From Pollutimonas sp. M17 (GTDB lineage: Bacteria; Pseudomonadota; Gammaproteobacteria; Burkholderiales; Burkholderiaceae_B), in assembly GCF_025836975.1 (NCBI RefSeq), contig NZ_CP107548.1, positions 930,001 to 994,000 of the forward strand: 64,000 nucleotides of DNA. The letters run 5' to 3'. The translations under genes were made by a program, and so were the position numbers. This document shows positions 17,511 through 25,916 of the stretch, piece after piece. Each line of letters begins with the position of its first letter. The first letter of the stretch is position 1. The notes beneath the pieces were generated by a model. The model did no database searches, was not told the origin of the DNA, and saw only the letters and a list, made by a program, of their open reading frames with translations.

Positions 17511-18293
17511 ATGGAGTCGCAATTGAACAGCGGCGCGGTGGATCGCGCCGGCGTGCTGGTCGGCGGCCTTAGCCGGGATTTCGCCGACTCGACCATATTG
17601 ACTGATCACTCGCACGAAATGGGTCAGCTCAAATTCGCCCTGAGCGGCGTCATGGTGGTGGCCAGCACCGAGGGCCATTGGGTCGTGCCGCCCACCCGGG
17701 CGCTTTGGCTGGCTCCGAATGTGCGCCATCGCGTGCGCATGCTGGGCAAGGTCAGGCTTCGCTCGGTTTTCGTCAATCCGCAATATCCGCATGGCCTGCC
17801 CGAGCGCAGCTGCCTGCTGCCCGCTACGCCGCTATTCCGAGAAGTCATCACCGAGGTCGCAGGCTCCACGTCCAAAGCGCTGCTCAATCGCCGGACCCGG
17901 CTGTTGATGGACTTGCTGCTTGAAGAACTCACCGAGGAACCCGCCACGCCGCTGCATCTGCCCGCGCCGCGCGACCATAGGCTGGCGCGCATATGCACGC
18001 ATATCCAGGAACACCTGGACGACATGAAAACCCTGCGGGAATGGTCCAAAGAGCTGGGCTACGATCAACGCACCCTGCATCGCCTGTTCATCCAGGAACT
18101 GGGCATGTCCTTCCTGCAATGGCGCCAGCAGGCCAAGCTGCTGGCGGCTCTGGAGTGGCTGGCCGAAGGCCGCCAGGTTCTGGGCATTGCGCTCGACCTG
18201 GGCTACCAGACGCAAAGCGCGTTTACGGCCATGTTCAGGCGCAACCTGGGTATTACGCCCAGCGACTTCGTCAGGTCGATGGCCGGCGCTTGA
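17511..18293 (+). CDS. AraC-family transcriptional regulator (cupin type)
   Basis: About 260 residues from the ATG at 17511 (an upstream TTG frame extends to 17487, but the ATG has a G-rich ribosome site and starts the conserved part). The N-terminal half is a cupin-like sensor, with HSHEMGQLKFALSG (about 33-46) and VPPTRALWLAPNVRH, as in the AraC subfamily that controls effluxers or catabolic genes. The C-terminal half holds two HTH motifs: LREWSKELGYDQRTLHRLF and VLGIALDLGYQTQSAFTAMF, ending GITPSDF. Its target is unknown; the convergent DoxX gene downstream and the acs operon upstream are the neighbours. Confidence 0.9.
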   Translation: MESQLNSGAVDRAGVLVGGLSRDFADSTILTDHSHEMGQLKFALSGVMVVASTEGHWVVPPTRALWLAPNVRHRVRMLGKVRLRSVFVNPQYPHGLPERSCLLPATPLFREVITEVAGSTSKALLNRRTRLLMDLLLEELTEEPATPLHLPAPRDHRLARICTHIQEHLDDMKTLREWSKELGYDQRTLHRLFIQELGMSFLQWRQQAKLLAALEWLAEGRQVLGIALDLGYQTQSAFTAMFRRNLGITPSDFVRSMAGA

Positions 18294-18342
18294 ACTCCGC
18301 CAGGCGGCTCCGTGTAACGGACCCGCCCCGATGGGCAAGGGT

Positions 18343-18753
18343 TCAGTTCCAGTTGCCGCCCTTGCCGCCCATGCTGTAGCGGCCCGCGCCCAACAGGGCC
18401 ACGGCCAGGCTGCCGAATAAATACAGGCCCTGAAGCTCGAGGCGCCAGCCGCCGGTGCCCGACAGTTCGAACATATGGCCCATGTGCGCCAGCGCAATGG
18501 CCACCAGCATGTTCACGGCGATCAGCAGGCCGCCCAGACGGGTGTAGAAGCCCAGGATGAGGAACAGCGGCGCAAGGACTTCGCCTATATATACCGCCCA
18601 CGCAAAGAAAGCCGGCATGCCGCGCGCCACGATCATGGATTCGATGGGACCTATGCCGTGAAGCAGTTTTGCAACGCCGTGAAAAAGGATCAGCACGCCT
18701 ATGGTCAGGCGCAGAACCAGCTTTCCCAGGTCGTCGAGGGTGGTCGGGGACAT
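18343..18753 (-). CDS. DoxX-family membrane protein
   Basis: 136 residues with four hydrophobic segments (about 8-26, 48-66, 73-93, 104-122), the DoxX fold. The motif LRLTIGVLILFHGVAKLLHG at the N-terminus is typical. Family members are small inner-membrane proteins, in a few cases tied to quinone or thiol oxidation; no specific role can be read here. CGGAG lies 8 bases before the start. It converges with the AraC regulator. Confidence 0.85.
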   Translation of the reverse strand: MSPTTLDDLGKLVLRLTIGVLILFHGVAKLLHGIGPIESMIVARGMPAFFAWAVYIGEVLAPLFLILGFYTRLGGLLIAVNMLVAIALAHMGHMFELSGTGGWRLELQGLYLFGSLAVALLGAGRYSMGGKGGNWN

Positions 18754-18852
18754 TGGATACTCCGTTGCGAGTGAGTGAGTCGGGAGAGGGGGGCGGCCAA
18801 GCCGGCCCGCGCCATTATAGGAGGCGTGCGCGGCTTGAGGAAGGGCATGCGC

Positions 18853-19320
18853 CTACTCGCTTTTTGCTTTCGCCAGGGCCTGATCCAGCAGGCCCGGCTC
18901 GTAGGCAATGAATTCCTTTCCGCGGTAAGTGCGGACCAGGCCCTCGAACTGGGAGAAACGGATCTTCAGTTCGTCGTCGCAATGGATCAGCGGGTCGCCC
19001 TTGTCGTCGACCAGGACGGCGGTGGGGTGCGTATCGATCAGCAACTGATGCAGCTGTTCGGTGGTACTTTCGCAACTGAGCGGCACCAGTATCTTGCCGG
19101 CTTGCAGGATGGCCATGACGCTGACCAGGTATTCCAGGGACTGGGCGGCACACAGGGCAACCCGCGAACCCGGCGTGGGGTCGTTCATCTGGAGGGCGAC
19201 GGCCAGCGCCTTTACAGTGATAGCCAGCTCGGCATAAGTGACCTGGCTTTCGCCGTCTTCGATGGCGACCTCGTCGCCATGCTGCTCGATCATGTTGTGC
19301 AGGAAATCAATGGTAAGCAT
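18853..19320 (-). CDS. Stand-alone N-terminal fragment of an AMP-binding (ANL) enzyme
   Basis: 155 residues that match only the first part of acyl-CoA synthetases: the VTYAEL motif (about 27-32), SRVALCAAQSLEYLVSVMAILQAGKILVPLS (about 52-82) and PTAVLVDD (about 99-106). It ends before the position of the P-loop (TSGTTGxPKG), so it cannot adenylate. The C-terminal 35 residues (GLVRTYRGKEF to AKAKSE) do not match the family. The reading frame is clean, ends naturally and is not followed by the missing part, so this looks like a retained small protein and not a recent frameshift. No clear Shine-Dalgarno is seen. Function unknown. Confidence 0.7.
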   Translation of the reverse strand: MLTIDFLHNMIEQHGDEVAIEDGESQVTYAELAITVKALAVALQMNDPTPGSRVALCAAQSLEYLVSVMAILQAGKILVPLSCESTTEQLHQLLIDTHPTAVLVDDKGDPLIHCDDELKIRFSQFEGLVRTYRGKEFIAYEPGLLDQALAKAKSE

Positions 19321-19457
19321 CGTGTTTTCGCGGCCTGTCTTATTGATGGAATCCAGTGAGTATAGAGATCATTAAGCACAATTCCAGCCATGAGCCGCTA
19401 GGGTTTCCCCTGGTTTCCGCTTTCGGGAGGCCGGTCCGCCTTTCCGGCCCCGGGCCT

Positions 19458-19733
19458 TCAACGTATCTTCAGGTCGACCAGCCGCTTTGCGGCGCGGCCC
19501 TGACGGTGCTGGACTTCCGCCATCAGCCAGACGGGCGCGCCTATGTCTTTCAGCATGTGCGCATCCATCTCGGCCACCGCGTCGATCGCGCCGATCCACG
19601 GATCGCGGACGGCCCCGCCACGGGACGGCTTCTTCCATGCGGACAGCCAACGGCGCAGGCGTGCCAGGGTGGAACGATAGGGCAGGGCCGGATCGGGGGG
19701 TGTATTCCGGGCTTCGCAATTCAATGCCGTCAT
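19458..19733 (-). CDS. DUF1127-like small protein
   Basis: 91 residues. A basic/aromatic helix (YRSTLARLRRWLSAWKK, about 22-38) and a C-terminal MDAHMLKDIGAPVWLMAE (about 57-74) correspond to the DUF1127 pattern, in which ...L.DIG... follows an Arg-rich helix. A perfect AGGAGG lies 5 bases before the ATG. It is divergent from a LysR gene over about 95 bases, an arrangement often seen for DUF1127 genes; control by that LysR is inferred. DUF1127 proteins of other bacteria bind RNA or affect phosphate/carbon metabolism, but no role can be assigned here. Confidence 0.7.
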   Translation of the reverse strand: MTALNCEARNTPPDPALPYRSTLARLRRWLSAWKKPSRGGAVRDPWIGAIDAVAEMDAHMLKDIGAPVWLMAEVQHRQGRAAKRLVDLKIR

Positions 19734-19827
19734 AAGAGCCTCCTGGAGCGTGGAATAGGTCGTTTGGTAAGGATAATCTTCCAGCTATATGCTGTGAATC
19801 GACTTGTTCTACCCTTGTTGGTCAGTT

Positions 19828-20763
19828 ATGCTTACCACAATGGCCCGACTGCCCTTGAATACCCTGCCCGTTTTCCGCGCCGCCGCCGAGCTCCAGAATC
19901 TGCGCGCGGCCGCCGATGCGCTGCACCTGACGCACAGCGCCGTCAGCCAGCAGATACGTGTGCTGGAAGAACAGCTGGGCTTTGTCCTCTTCGAGCGCAG
20001 GGGACGCCGCGTGGTGCTGAATCCGGCCGGTGAAGCCTTGCTGCGATCCGTGCAAGGCGCACTGGCTCAATTGGACGAGGGTGTGCAAGCGGCCGCCGCG
20101 GCCGCTTGCGGACTTGAGCAGCGCTTGCGGATCACGGTATTGCCGTCATTCGCCCAACGATGGTTGCTGCCGCGCATGCATCGGTGGCGCCAGCGGCATC
20201 CCGATCTGGCGCTCGAGGTCGATGTCTCGCAGCAGGCTCTGGACTTGCAACGAGAGGGTTTTCACGCAGGCCTGCGCCAGGGGGTGGGGCCGTGGCCGGG
20301 CCTGGTGTCCGAGCGCCTGTTCGATGCGCCCATGCCGCTGGTGGTGGTGGGCTGCGCCATCGACGCGCGGCGCCTGCTGGGCCAGCCGCCGGCGGCGCTC
20401 TTGCGCGAGCCCTTGCTGGGAGAACGCGAGGTATGGCGGCGCTGGTTCGAGGCGGCCGGCCTGAGGGCCCAGGTGACGCCCGTGGCCCAGTTCAACGACA
20501 TGGGGCTGATGCTGCAGGCGGCGGAGCAGGGCATAGGCCTGACCCTGGTGCGCGAACTGCTGGCGGCGGACGCCATCCGGGACGGCCGCCTGATCCGGCT
20601 TTCGCCGATCGAGGTGGAATACGAAACGGGGCACACCTACCATCTCGTGTATCCCCCCGCCTTGCGCGATTGGCCGCCCCTGGCCGCCTTGCGTGCATGG
20701 ATAAGCGACGAGCTGGAACTCTCGCGCCGGTCTTTGAAGGCGGATGGCGGCGTAGCCTCCTGA
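19828..20763 (+). CDS. LysR-family regulator, GcvA type
   Basis: About 311 residues from ATG 19828 (ATG 19840 and an upstream frame to 19804 are alternatives; the conserved LPLNTLPVFRAAAEL starts just after). The winged HTH reads NLRAAADALHLTHSAVSQQIRVLEEQLG, and the effector domain includes LRITVLPSFAQRWLLPRM and the closing GIGLTLVRELLAAD, as in GcvA-like LysR proteins. It is divergent from the DUF1127-like gene and convergent with the hydrolase gene. Confidence 0.9.
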   Translation: MLTTMARLPLNTLPVFRAAAELQNLRAAADALHLTHSAVSQQIRVLEEQLGFVLFERRGRRVVLNPAGEALLRSVQGALAQLDEGVQAAAAAACGLEQRLRITVLPSFAQRWLLPRMHRWRQRHPDLALEVDVSQQALDLQREGFHAGLRQGVGPWPGLVSERLFDAPMPLVVVGCAIDARRLLGQPPAALLREPLLGEREVWRRWFEAAGLRAQVTPVAQFNDMGLMLQAAEQGIGLTLVRELLAADAIRDGRLIRLSPIEVEYETGHTYHLVYPPALRDWPPLAALRAWISDELELSRRSLKADGGVAS

Positions 20764-20785
20764 TCGGCCGCGGCCCGCCGGGCAG

Positions 20786-21673
20786 CTATCGATTGGCCAG
20801 GGCGCCGGCCCGCCGCATGGCCTGGCTTGCGTCATGCGTGAAGCTGCGGACCGCGTCCCGATAGATGCCGCTGCTGCTGGCGCCCGAATGCGACGCGCCG
20901 TCTATTTTGACCAGGCGGCGCGGCAGGCCGGGATCGATGGCCGATGCCATGAGTGCGTCGCTCATGGTGTGCGGAACCACGCGGTCGTTGGTGCCATGCA
21001 GGAACAATATGGGCTTGCGCACTTGCTTTATGGTGTTCAGCGAGTCGAAGGGCTGGGTCAGCACCAGGGCCAGCCCTGGGATATGCTCCCACCGGCTGCC
21101 GGCTATCATGTCCTGGATGCGGGTAAAGGTCGATTCGAGTATCAGGCCCGCGAAGTCGGGCTGATCCGGCTTTGAGGCCAGGGCCACCGCGATCGCGCCA
21201 CCCAGGCTGTGCCCGTATATGAACCTGAGCGCCGGCGCGGGCTGCCGTCGCGCCAGCTCCCGCAGCGCGGCGCCGGCATCCTCGACGGCGCTCGATTGCG
21301 AAGGCAGCCGCGCGGTCGATGCTCCGAAGCCGCGATAGTCTATGGCCAGCACGGCATAGCCCATGTCCACCCAGCGTTCGATGCGAAAGGCGCTGTCGTT
21401 CAGATTCCAGCGCGCGCCATGCAGGTACAGGACGGTGGCGGCGCCGGCTGCCGCCGGCGGGGCGACGTACCAGGCGCGCACGGTGTCGCCGTTTTCAAGA
21501 GCCAGGTCGAAGATCTCCGTGCCTTGCGGCGGCTTGCGCCACCAGGGGCTTTCGCGCGTCTCGACGGCGAATATGGTGGCGCGCTGCCAGCGGTCGAGCA
21601 TGACGTAGCCGCCGGCCAGCGCCAGCAACAGCAGGCATGCCAGGATACGAAGAAGGCGTGGACGGAAGCGCAT
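20786..21673 (-). CDS. Membrane-anchored alpha/beta hydrolase (Bem46-like)
   Basis: 295 residues. One N-terminal hydrophobic anchor (about 7-26) suggests a periplasm-facing enzyme. The alpha/beta hydrolase fold shows VLYLHGARWN (oxyanion strand), AIDYRGFGAS, the nucleophile elbow GHSLGG (about residue 155) and PILFLHGTNDRVVPH giving the acid residue, with the His in KIDGASHSG near the end. This catalytic set is complete. Substrate cannot be predicted. It lies between the LysR and the acyl-CoA synthetase, divergent from the latter. Confidence 0.88.
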   Translation of the reverse strand: MRFRPRLLRILACLLLLALAGGYVMLDRWQRATIFAVETRESPWWRKPPQGTEIFDLALENGDTVRAWYVAPPAAAGAATVLYLHGARWNLNDSAFRIERWVDMGYAVLAIDYRGFGASTARLPSQSSAVEDAGAALRELARRQPAPALRFIYGHSLGGAIAVALASKPDQPDFAGLILESTFTRIQDMIAGSRWEHIPGLALVLTQPFDSLNTIKQVRKPILFLHGTNDRVVPHTMSDALMASAIDPGLPRRLVKIDGASHSGASSSGIYRDAVRSFTHDASQAMRRAGALANR

Positions 21674-21859
21674 GGGCGGGATGAAAAAGGGGCGGACGGG
21701 CGTTCATCATAGCGGTTGCCGCGGCGCCCATGCCAGCCCGTCGGGACGCCGAAGGCTGAAGGGGTAATATAGTCGCACTCGTACAGCGCTGCCTGGACGG
21801 CTTGCGCAAACGATGCGCACAAATAGAAAACACGAGACAACACGACCGAGGATACGTCC

Positions 21860-23515
21860 ATGCTGCCCCTGCACCCCTCCAGCTACGAAGATGCCGTCAA
21901 TCGATTTCGCTGGGACATTCCCGCGCGCTACAACATCGGCGTCGATGCCTGCGCAAAATGGGCCGAGCGGGATCCGGGCAGGCTGGCGCTGATCCATGTC
22001 GATCAACACGGCAAGGCGCAGGATTACAGCTTCGGCGACATGCACGAGGCATCGAACCGGCTGGCCAATTTGTTCCTGGCCCTGGGCGCGCAGGCGGGCG
22101 ACCGGATCGGGATTCTTCTGCCCCAGGCGCCGGAAACCGCTTTCGCGCACATTGCCGCCTACAAGATCGGCTGCATCGCCATTCCGCTTTTCACGCTGTT
22201 CGGGGCCGAGGCCTTGCGGTACAGGCTGGGCGACAGCGGCGCGCGGGTGGTCGTGACCAATGCCGAGGGCGCGGCCAAGCTGGCCGAAATACGCGGTCAG
22301 TTGCCGGACCTGCAAACCGTGCTGACGATAGACGGCGCACAGACTGACACCCTGGACCTGCATCGGGAAATGAAGCGGCATGGAACCGATCTGGTCCCGG
22401 TCGATACGGCGGCCGATGATCCGGCCGTCATCATCTATACCTCGGGCACCACCGGCCAGCCCAAGGGGGCGCTGCATGCGCACCGCGTGCTGCTGGGCCA
22501 TTTGCCGGGCGTGGAGATCTCGCACAACCTGTTCCCGCAGGAAGGCGACCGGATGTGGACGCCGGCCGACTGGGCCTGGATAGGCGGCTTGTTCGATGTG
22601 CTGCTTCCGGCCTGGCACCATGGCATCGCCGTGGTGGCCCATCGCTTCAAGAAGTTCACGCCGGAAAGCGCCTTCCAGCTTCTGCAGGACTATGGCGTGC
22701 GCAACACCTTCCTTCCGCCCACCGCATTGAAGATGATGCGCTCGGTCGATAGGCCCGAAGCGCGCTGGAGCTACCGTTTGCGCTCGGTGGCCAGCGGCGG
22801 AGAATCGCTGGGCGCCGAGCTGCTGGATTGGGGCAGGCGCAGTTTCGGGCTGACCATCAATGAATTCTACGGGCAGACCGAATGCAACATGACGGTTTCC
22901 TCCTGCGCCGATATCGTGCCCACGCGTCCGGGAGCCATAGGCCGCGCGGTGCCGGGCCACACATTGGCCATCATCGACGGGCAAGGCAATCGGCTGCCCG
23001 CGGGAGCCAGCGGCAGCATCGCGGTTCGGCGCCCCGATCCCGTCCTGTTCTTGCAGTACTGGAACAACACCAGGGCGACGGAGGATAAATTCGTGGGCGA
23101 CTGGCTGGTCACCGGCGACACGGGCAGCATGGACGAAGACGGCTACATCCATTTCGTCGGGCGCAACGACGACGTCATCACGTCCGCGGGCTACCGCATC
23201 GGCCCGGGCGAGATCGAGGACAGCATATTGCAACACCCCTCGGTGAAGATGGTCGCGGTGGTCGGTGCCCCCGACGAGCAGCGCACCGAGATCGTGGCCG
23301 CGGTCATCGTGCTGCACGACGACCGCAGCCCGAGCGATGGCCTGAAGCGTGAAATCCAGGAGCATGTGAAGTCGCGCCTGGCCGCGCATGAATACCCGCG
23401 CGAGATATTCTTCGTCGATGAACTGCCCATGACCACCACCGGCAAGGTGATACGCCGCGAGTTGCGCCAGATGGTCGGGCAATGGCGCCAGGATGCTTCG
23501 AAAGCCGCGTCCTGA
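21860..23515 (+). CDS. Acyl-CoA synthetase (AMP-forming, medium-chain/aryl type)
   Basis: 551 residues of the ANL superfamily. P-loop YTSGTTGQPKGAL (about 193-205), the A5 motif NEFYGQTECN, hinge region IHFVGRNDDVITSAGYRIGPGEIE, and catalytic Lys in TTGKVIRRELR near the C-terminus; all parts present. It differs from Acs (no TWWQTE tryptophan), so a larger acyl or aryl substrate is likely. GAGGAT precedes the ATG. It stands immediately upstream of HAAT operon 2 in the same direction, suggesting it activates what that transporter brings in. Confidence 0.88.
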   Translation: MLPLHPSSYEDAVNRFRWDIPARYNIGVDACAKWAERDPGRLALIHVDQHGKAQDYSFGDMHEASNRLANLFLALGAQAGDRIGILLPQAPETAFAHIAAYKIGCIAIPLFTLFGAEALRYRLGDSGARVVVTNAEGAAKLAEIRGQLPDLQTVLTIDGAQTDTLDLHREMKRHGTDLVPVDTAADDPAVIIYTSGTTGQPKGALHAHRVLLGHLPGVEISHNLFPQEGDRMWTPADWAWIGGLFDVLLPAWHHGIAVVAHRFKKFTPESAFQLLQDYGVRNTFLPPTALKMMRSVDRPEARWSYRLRSVASGGESLGAELLDWGRRSFGLTINEFYGQTECNMTVSSCADIVPTRPGAIGRAVPGHTLAIIDGQGNRLPAGASGSIAVRRPDPVLFLQYWNNTRATEDKFVGDWLVTGDTGSMDEDGYIHFVGRNDDVITSAGYRIGPGEIEDSILQHPSVKMVAVVGAPDEQRTEIVAAVIVLHDDRSPSDGLKREIQEHVKSRLAAHEYPREIFFVDELPMTTTGKVIRRELRQMVGQWRQDASKAAS

Positions 23516-23564
23516 CTGGCTTCTGAATGAAAGCTTACCGCTTGCTGATAGATGCAAAAAGCCA

Positions 23565-23594
23565 TTGACAAGCCCATGTGTTTGGGCGCAAATT
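23565..23594 (+). promoter_or_regulatory. Candidate sigma70-type promoter of HAAT operon 2
   Basis: A perfect -35 TTGACA at 23565-23570 is followed 18 bases later by a weak CAAATT. It sits in the 188-base gap between the acyl-CoA synthetase and the binding protein, so operon 2 may have its own promoter. Confidence 0.35.
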
Positions 23595-23703
23595 AAAAAA
23601 CAGGGGGACCGAAGCTTGACGCAGGCATGCGCGGCATCGGCGGGCATGTCCGGTCACGGACGGCCGCCGGCCTGGGCGCATGGGCCTGTTGGAGGAGAGT
23701 CCC

Positions 23704-24963
23704 ATGGAGAATCAAAAAAAATCCACTGCAGTCAGCCGCCGGGCGGTTCTGCAACTGGCGGCGGCAACCGGCCTTGCACAGCTTGCGCCGCCCTTCATCA
23801 TCAGTGCGCGCGGCGAGCAGTCGGTCAAGCTCGGGCTGGACAACCCCCTGACGGGAACCTATGCGGCCACCGGCAAGAACGAGCTGAACGGTTGCGAGCT
23901 TGCGGTGGAGCAGATCAACGCCAAGGGCGGAATACTGGGCCGTCCGGCCGAGCTTCTCATCGAGGATTCCACCAGCGGCGACGCCGGCACCGCGGTGCAG
24001 AAGGCGCGCAAGCTCATCGATCGCGACAAGGTCAACTTCTTGCTGGGCAACGTGAACTCGGGCCTGTCGCTGGCCATGGCGCAGGTCAGCAACGAAAAGG
24101 GCGTGCTGCATGTCGTCCCGGGCGGCCATACCGATGCCGTCACCGGCGAGACCTGCCACTGGAACGTCTTCCGCGTGTGCAACACCACCCGCATGCTGAC
24201 CAATGCCATCGCCAAGACGCTGATGGACAACTACGGCAAGAAGATGTATTTCCTGACGTCGGACTATGCGTTCGGCCACACCCTGCAAGACGGTTATGAC
24301 GCCAACCTGAAGCAGTACGGCGGCACGAAGCTGGGCGAAGACCTGACGCCGCTGGGCACCACGGACTTTTCCTCCTACCTGATCAAGGCGCAGTCCACCA
24401 ACCCCGACGTCATCGTCTTCCTGATGAACGGCGAGGATTTGCTCAATGCCCTGAAGCAGGCTGTGCAGTTCGGCCTGGACAAGCGCATACATCTGGCCGG
24501 CGCCAACACCGAGCTTGAAGTGCTGGAAGGCCTGCCTCCGGAAGCGCGCATCGGCGACTGGGTCGCCGAGTGGTACCACATACAGCCCGGCGTTGCGCAT
24601 GTTGACGAGTTCGTCGCGGCCATCAAGAAGAAGACCGGCCGCGTGCCCACCGCGCGGACCTGGTTCGGCTACGTGGGCGCCTGGACCTGCGCATTGGCGG
24701 CGAACAAGGCCAAGTCGCTCGATGCGGTGAAGATGGCCAAGGCGCTGCAAGGCATGGAGCTGCCGCCCGAAGTGGGGCTGATGCCCAACACGCCTTTCTA
24801 TCGCGCGGACCAGAATCAGTTGATCGGGTCGCTGTATGTCGGCCATGCACAGGCCAAGGGCAGCGAGCCCGACGACCTGTTCCACGTCGACACCGTGGTC
24901 AACGGCAAGGACGTGGCGGGCACGGTCGAACAGTCCGGCTGCAAGATGAGCTGGCCGGCCTGA
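23704..24963 (+). CDS. HAAT operon 2: substrate-binding protein
   Basis: About 419 residues from ATG 23704, chosen because GGAGGAGAG lies just upstream (an in-frame ATG at 23680 has none). N-terminal Tat-like/Sec signal with SRRAVLQLAAATGLAQL (residues 10-26). The mature part shows LGLDNPLTGTYAATGKNELNG, ELLIEDSTSGDAGTAVQKARKL and LTSDYAFGHTLQDGY, a type-I periplasmic binding fold of the amide/branched-chain class. Ligand unknown. A 9-bp GC hairpin separates it from the permease genes. Confidence 0.88.
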   Translation: MENQKKSTAVSRRAVLQLAAATGLAQLAPPFIISARGEQSVKLGLDNPLTGTYAATGKNELNGCELAVEQINAKGGILGRPAELLIEDSTSGDAGTAVQKARKLIDRDKVNFLLGNVNSGLSLAMAQVSNEKGVLHVVPGGHTDAVTGETCHWNVFRVCNTTRMLTNAIAKTLMDNYGKKMYFLTSDYAFGHTLQDGYDANLKQYGGTKLGEDLTPLGTTDFSSYLIKAQSTNPDVIVFLMNGEDLLNALKQAVQFGLDKRIHLAGANTELEVLEGLPPEARIGDWVAEWYHIQPGVAHVDEFVAAIKKKTGRVPTARTWFGYVGAWTCALAANKAKSLDAVKMAKALQGMELPPEVGLMPNTPFYRADQNQLIGSLYVGHAQAKGSEPDDLFHVDTVVNGKDVAGTVEQSGCKMSWPA

Positions 24964-24979
24964 CGGCGTCTTGAAGCGT

Positions 24980-25004
24980 GGGCGCCGCGGCGGTTGCGGC
25001 GCCC
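24980..25004 (+). terminator. GC hairpin between binding protein 2 and its permease
   Basis: GGGCGCCGC (24980-24988) and GCGGCGCCC (24996-25004) pair perfectly over 9 bases around a 7-base loop. There is no T run, so it is more likely an mRNA-stabilising or attenuating hairpin than a full terminator. Confidence 0.5.
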
Positions 25005-25046
25005 GCCCGAGCTGAAAGGCATGCGCATTACAAGACGGATACCTGA

Positions 25047-25916
25047 ATGACCGAACTTATCCTGTTCAATGTGTTCAACGGATTGATCGTGGGCGCCTTC
25101 TACGCGCTGATGGCTCTGGGCCTGTCCCTGATCATCAATCTGACCAGCGTCATCAATTTCTCGCACGGCGGTTTCCTGGCCCTGGGCGCCTACATCGCCT
25201 ACGAGCTGGCGCCTTATCTGGGATTCTGGGGCGCCTTGATTCTCGCCCCGGTGCTGACGGCGGTGCTGGGACTGGTGGTGGAGCGCGTAATGATACGCCG
25301 GCTGTATGGGCGCGACCCGCTGTACAGCCTGTTGCTGACCTTCGGGCTGGCCTATGTGTTCGAAGACGGCCTGCGCTACATCTGGGGCGCGCAGAGCTTG
25401 CCTTTCCACGTTCCGGACTGGCTTACCCGGCCGCTGAGCACCTATTTCTTCTTCCTGACCGGGTACCGGGTGTTCATGGTGGTGCTGGTGGCCGTCGCGG
25501 TGGCGGCGCTGTTCCTGATACTGACCCGGACGCGGCTGGGCATACGGATACGGGCGGGCACGCTGGACCTTGAAACCGTGTCGGTGCTGGGCGTGAATGT
25601 GCGCATCCTGCGCAACCTGAATTTCGGGCTGGGCATCTACCTGGCCGGCCTGGCCGGCGTGCTGGCGGCCGGCCTGCTGGGCCTGCAACCCACGATAGGC
25701 GATGCGCTCATCATGCCCAGTTTCGTGGCGATTATCGTGGGCGGCCTGGGCAGCCTGTTCGGCACTTTGCTGGGCGGCCTGCTGATAGGCGTGGCGGCCG
25801 GCATCGCAACCGTTTTCGTGCCGTCCGCTTCGGAAGCCATCATCTACATCATGATGGCTGTCGTCCTGTTGTTCCGGCCGCGCGGCCTGCTTGGCGAAGA
25901 AGGGATGAACCTGTGA
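25047..25916 (+). CDS. HAAT operon 2: LivH-type permease
   Basis: 289 residues with about eight membrane segments. GAFYALMALGLSLIINLTSVINFSHGGF (about 12-39) and IVGGLGSLFGTLLGGLLIG (about 230-248), closing LLFRPRGLLGEEG, are LivH markers. Start ATG has only a weak ribosome site. Its TGA overlaps the GTG start of the next gene. Confidence 0.93.
   Translation: MTELILFNVFNGLIVGAFYALMALGLSLIINLTSVINFSHGGFLALGAYIAYELAPYLGFWGALILAPVLTAVLGLVVERVMIRRLYGRDPLYSLLLTFGLAYVFEDGLRYIWGAQSLPFHVPDWLTRPLSTYFFFLTGYRVFMVVLVAVAVAALFLILTRTRLGIRIRAGTLDLETVSVLGVNVRILRNLNFGLGIYLAGLAGVLAAGLLGLQPTIGDALIMPSFVAIIVGGLGSLFGTLLGGLLIGVAAGIATVFVPSASEAIIYIMMAVVLLFRPRGLLGEEGMNL

Noticed and set aside
18853-19320. Frameshifted full-length acyl-CoA synthetase
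   Set aside because: The other frames downstream (toward 18343) encode DoxX on the same strand and contain no P-loop or C-terminal ANL motif, so the rest of the enzyme is absent, not shifted.
21707-23647. 646-codon open frame on the minus strand
   Set aside because: Antisense to the acyl-CoA synthetase, whose ANL motifs are complete.
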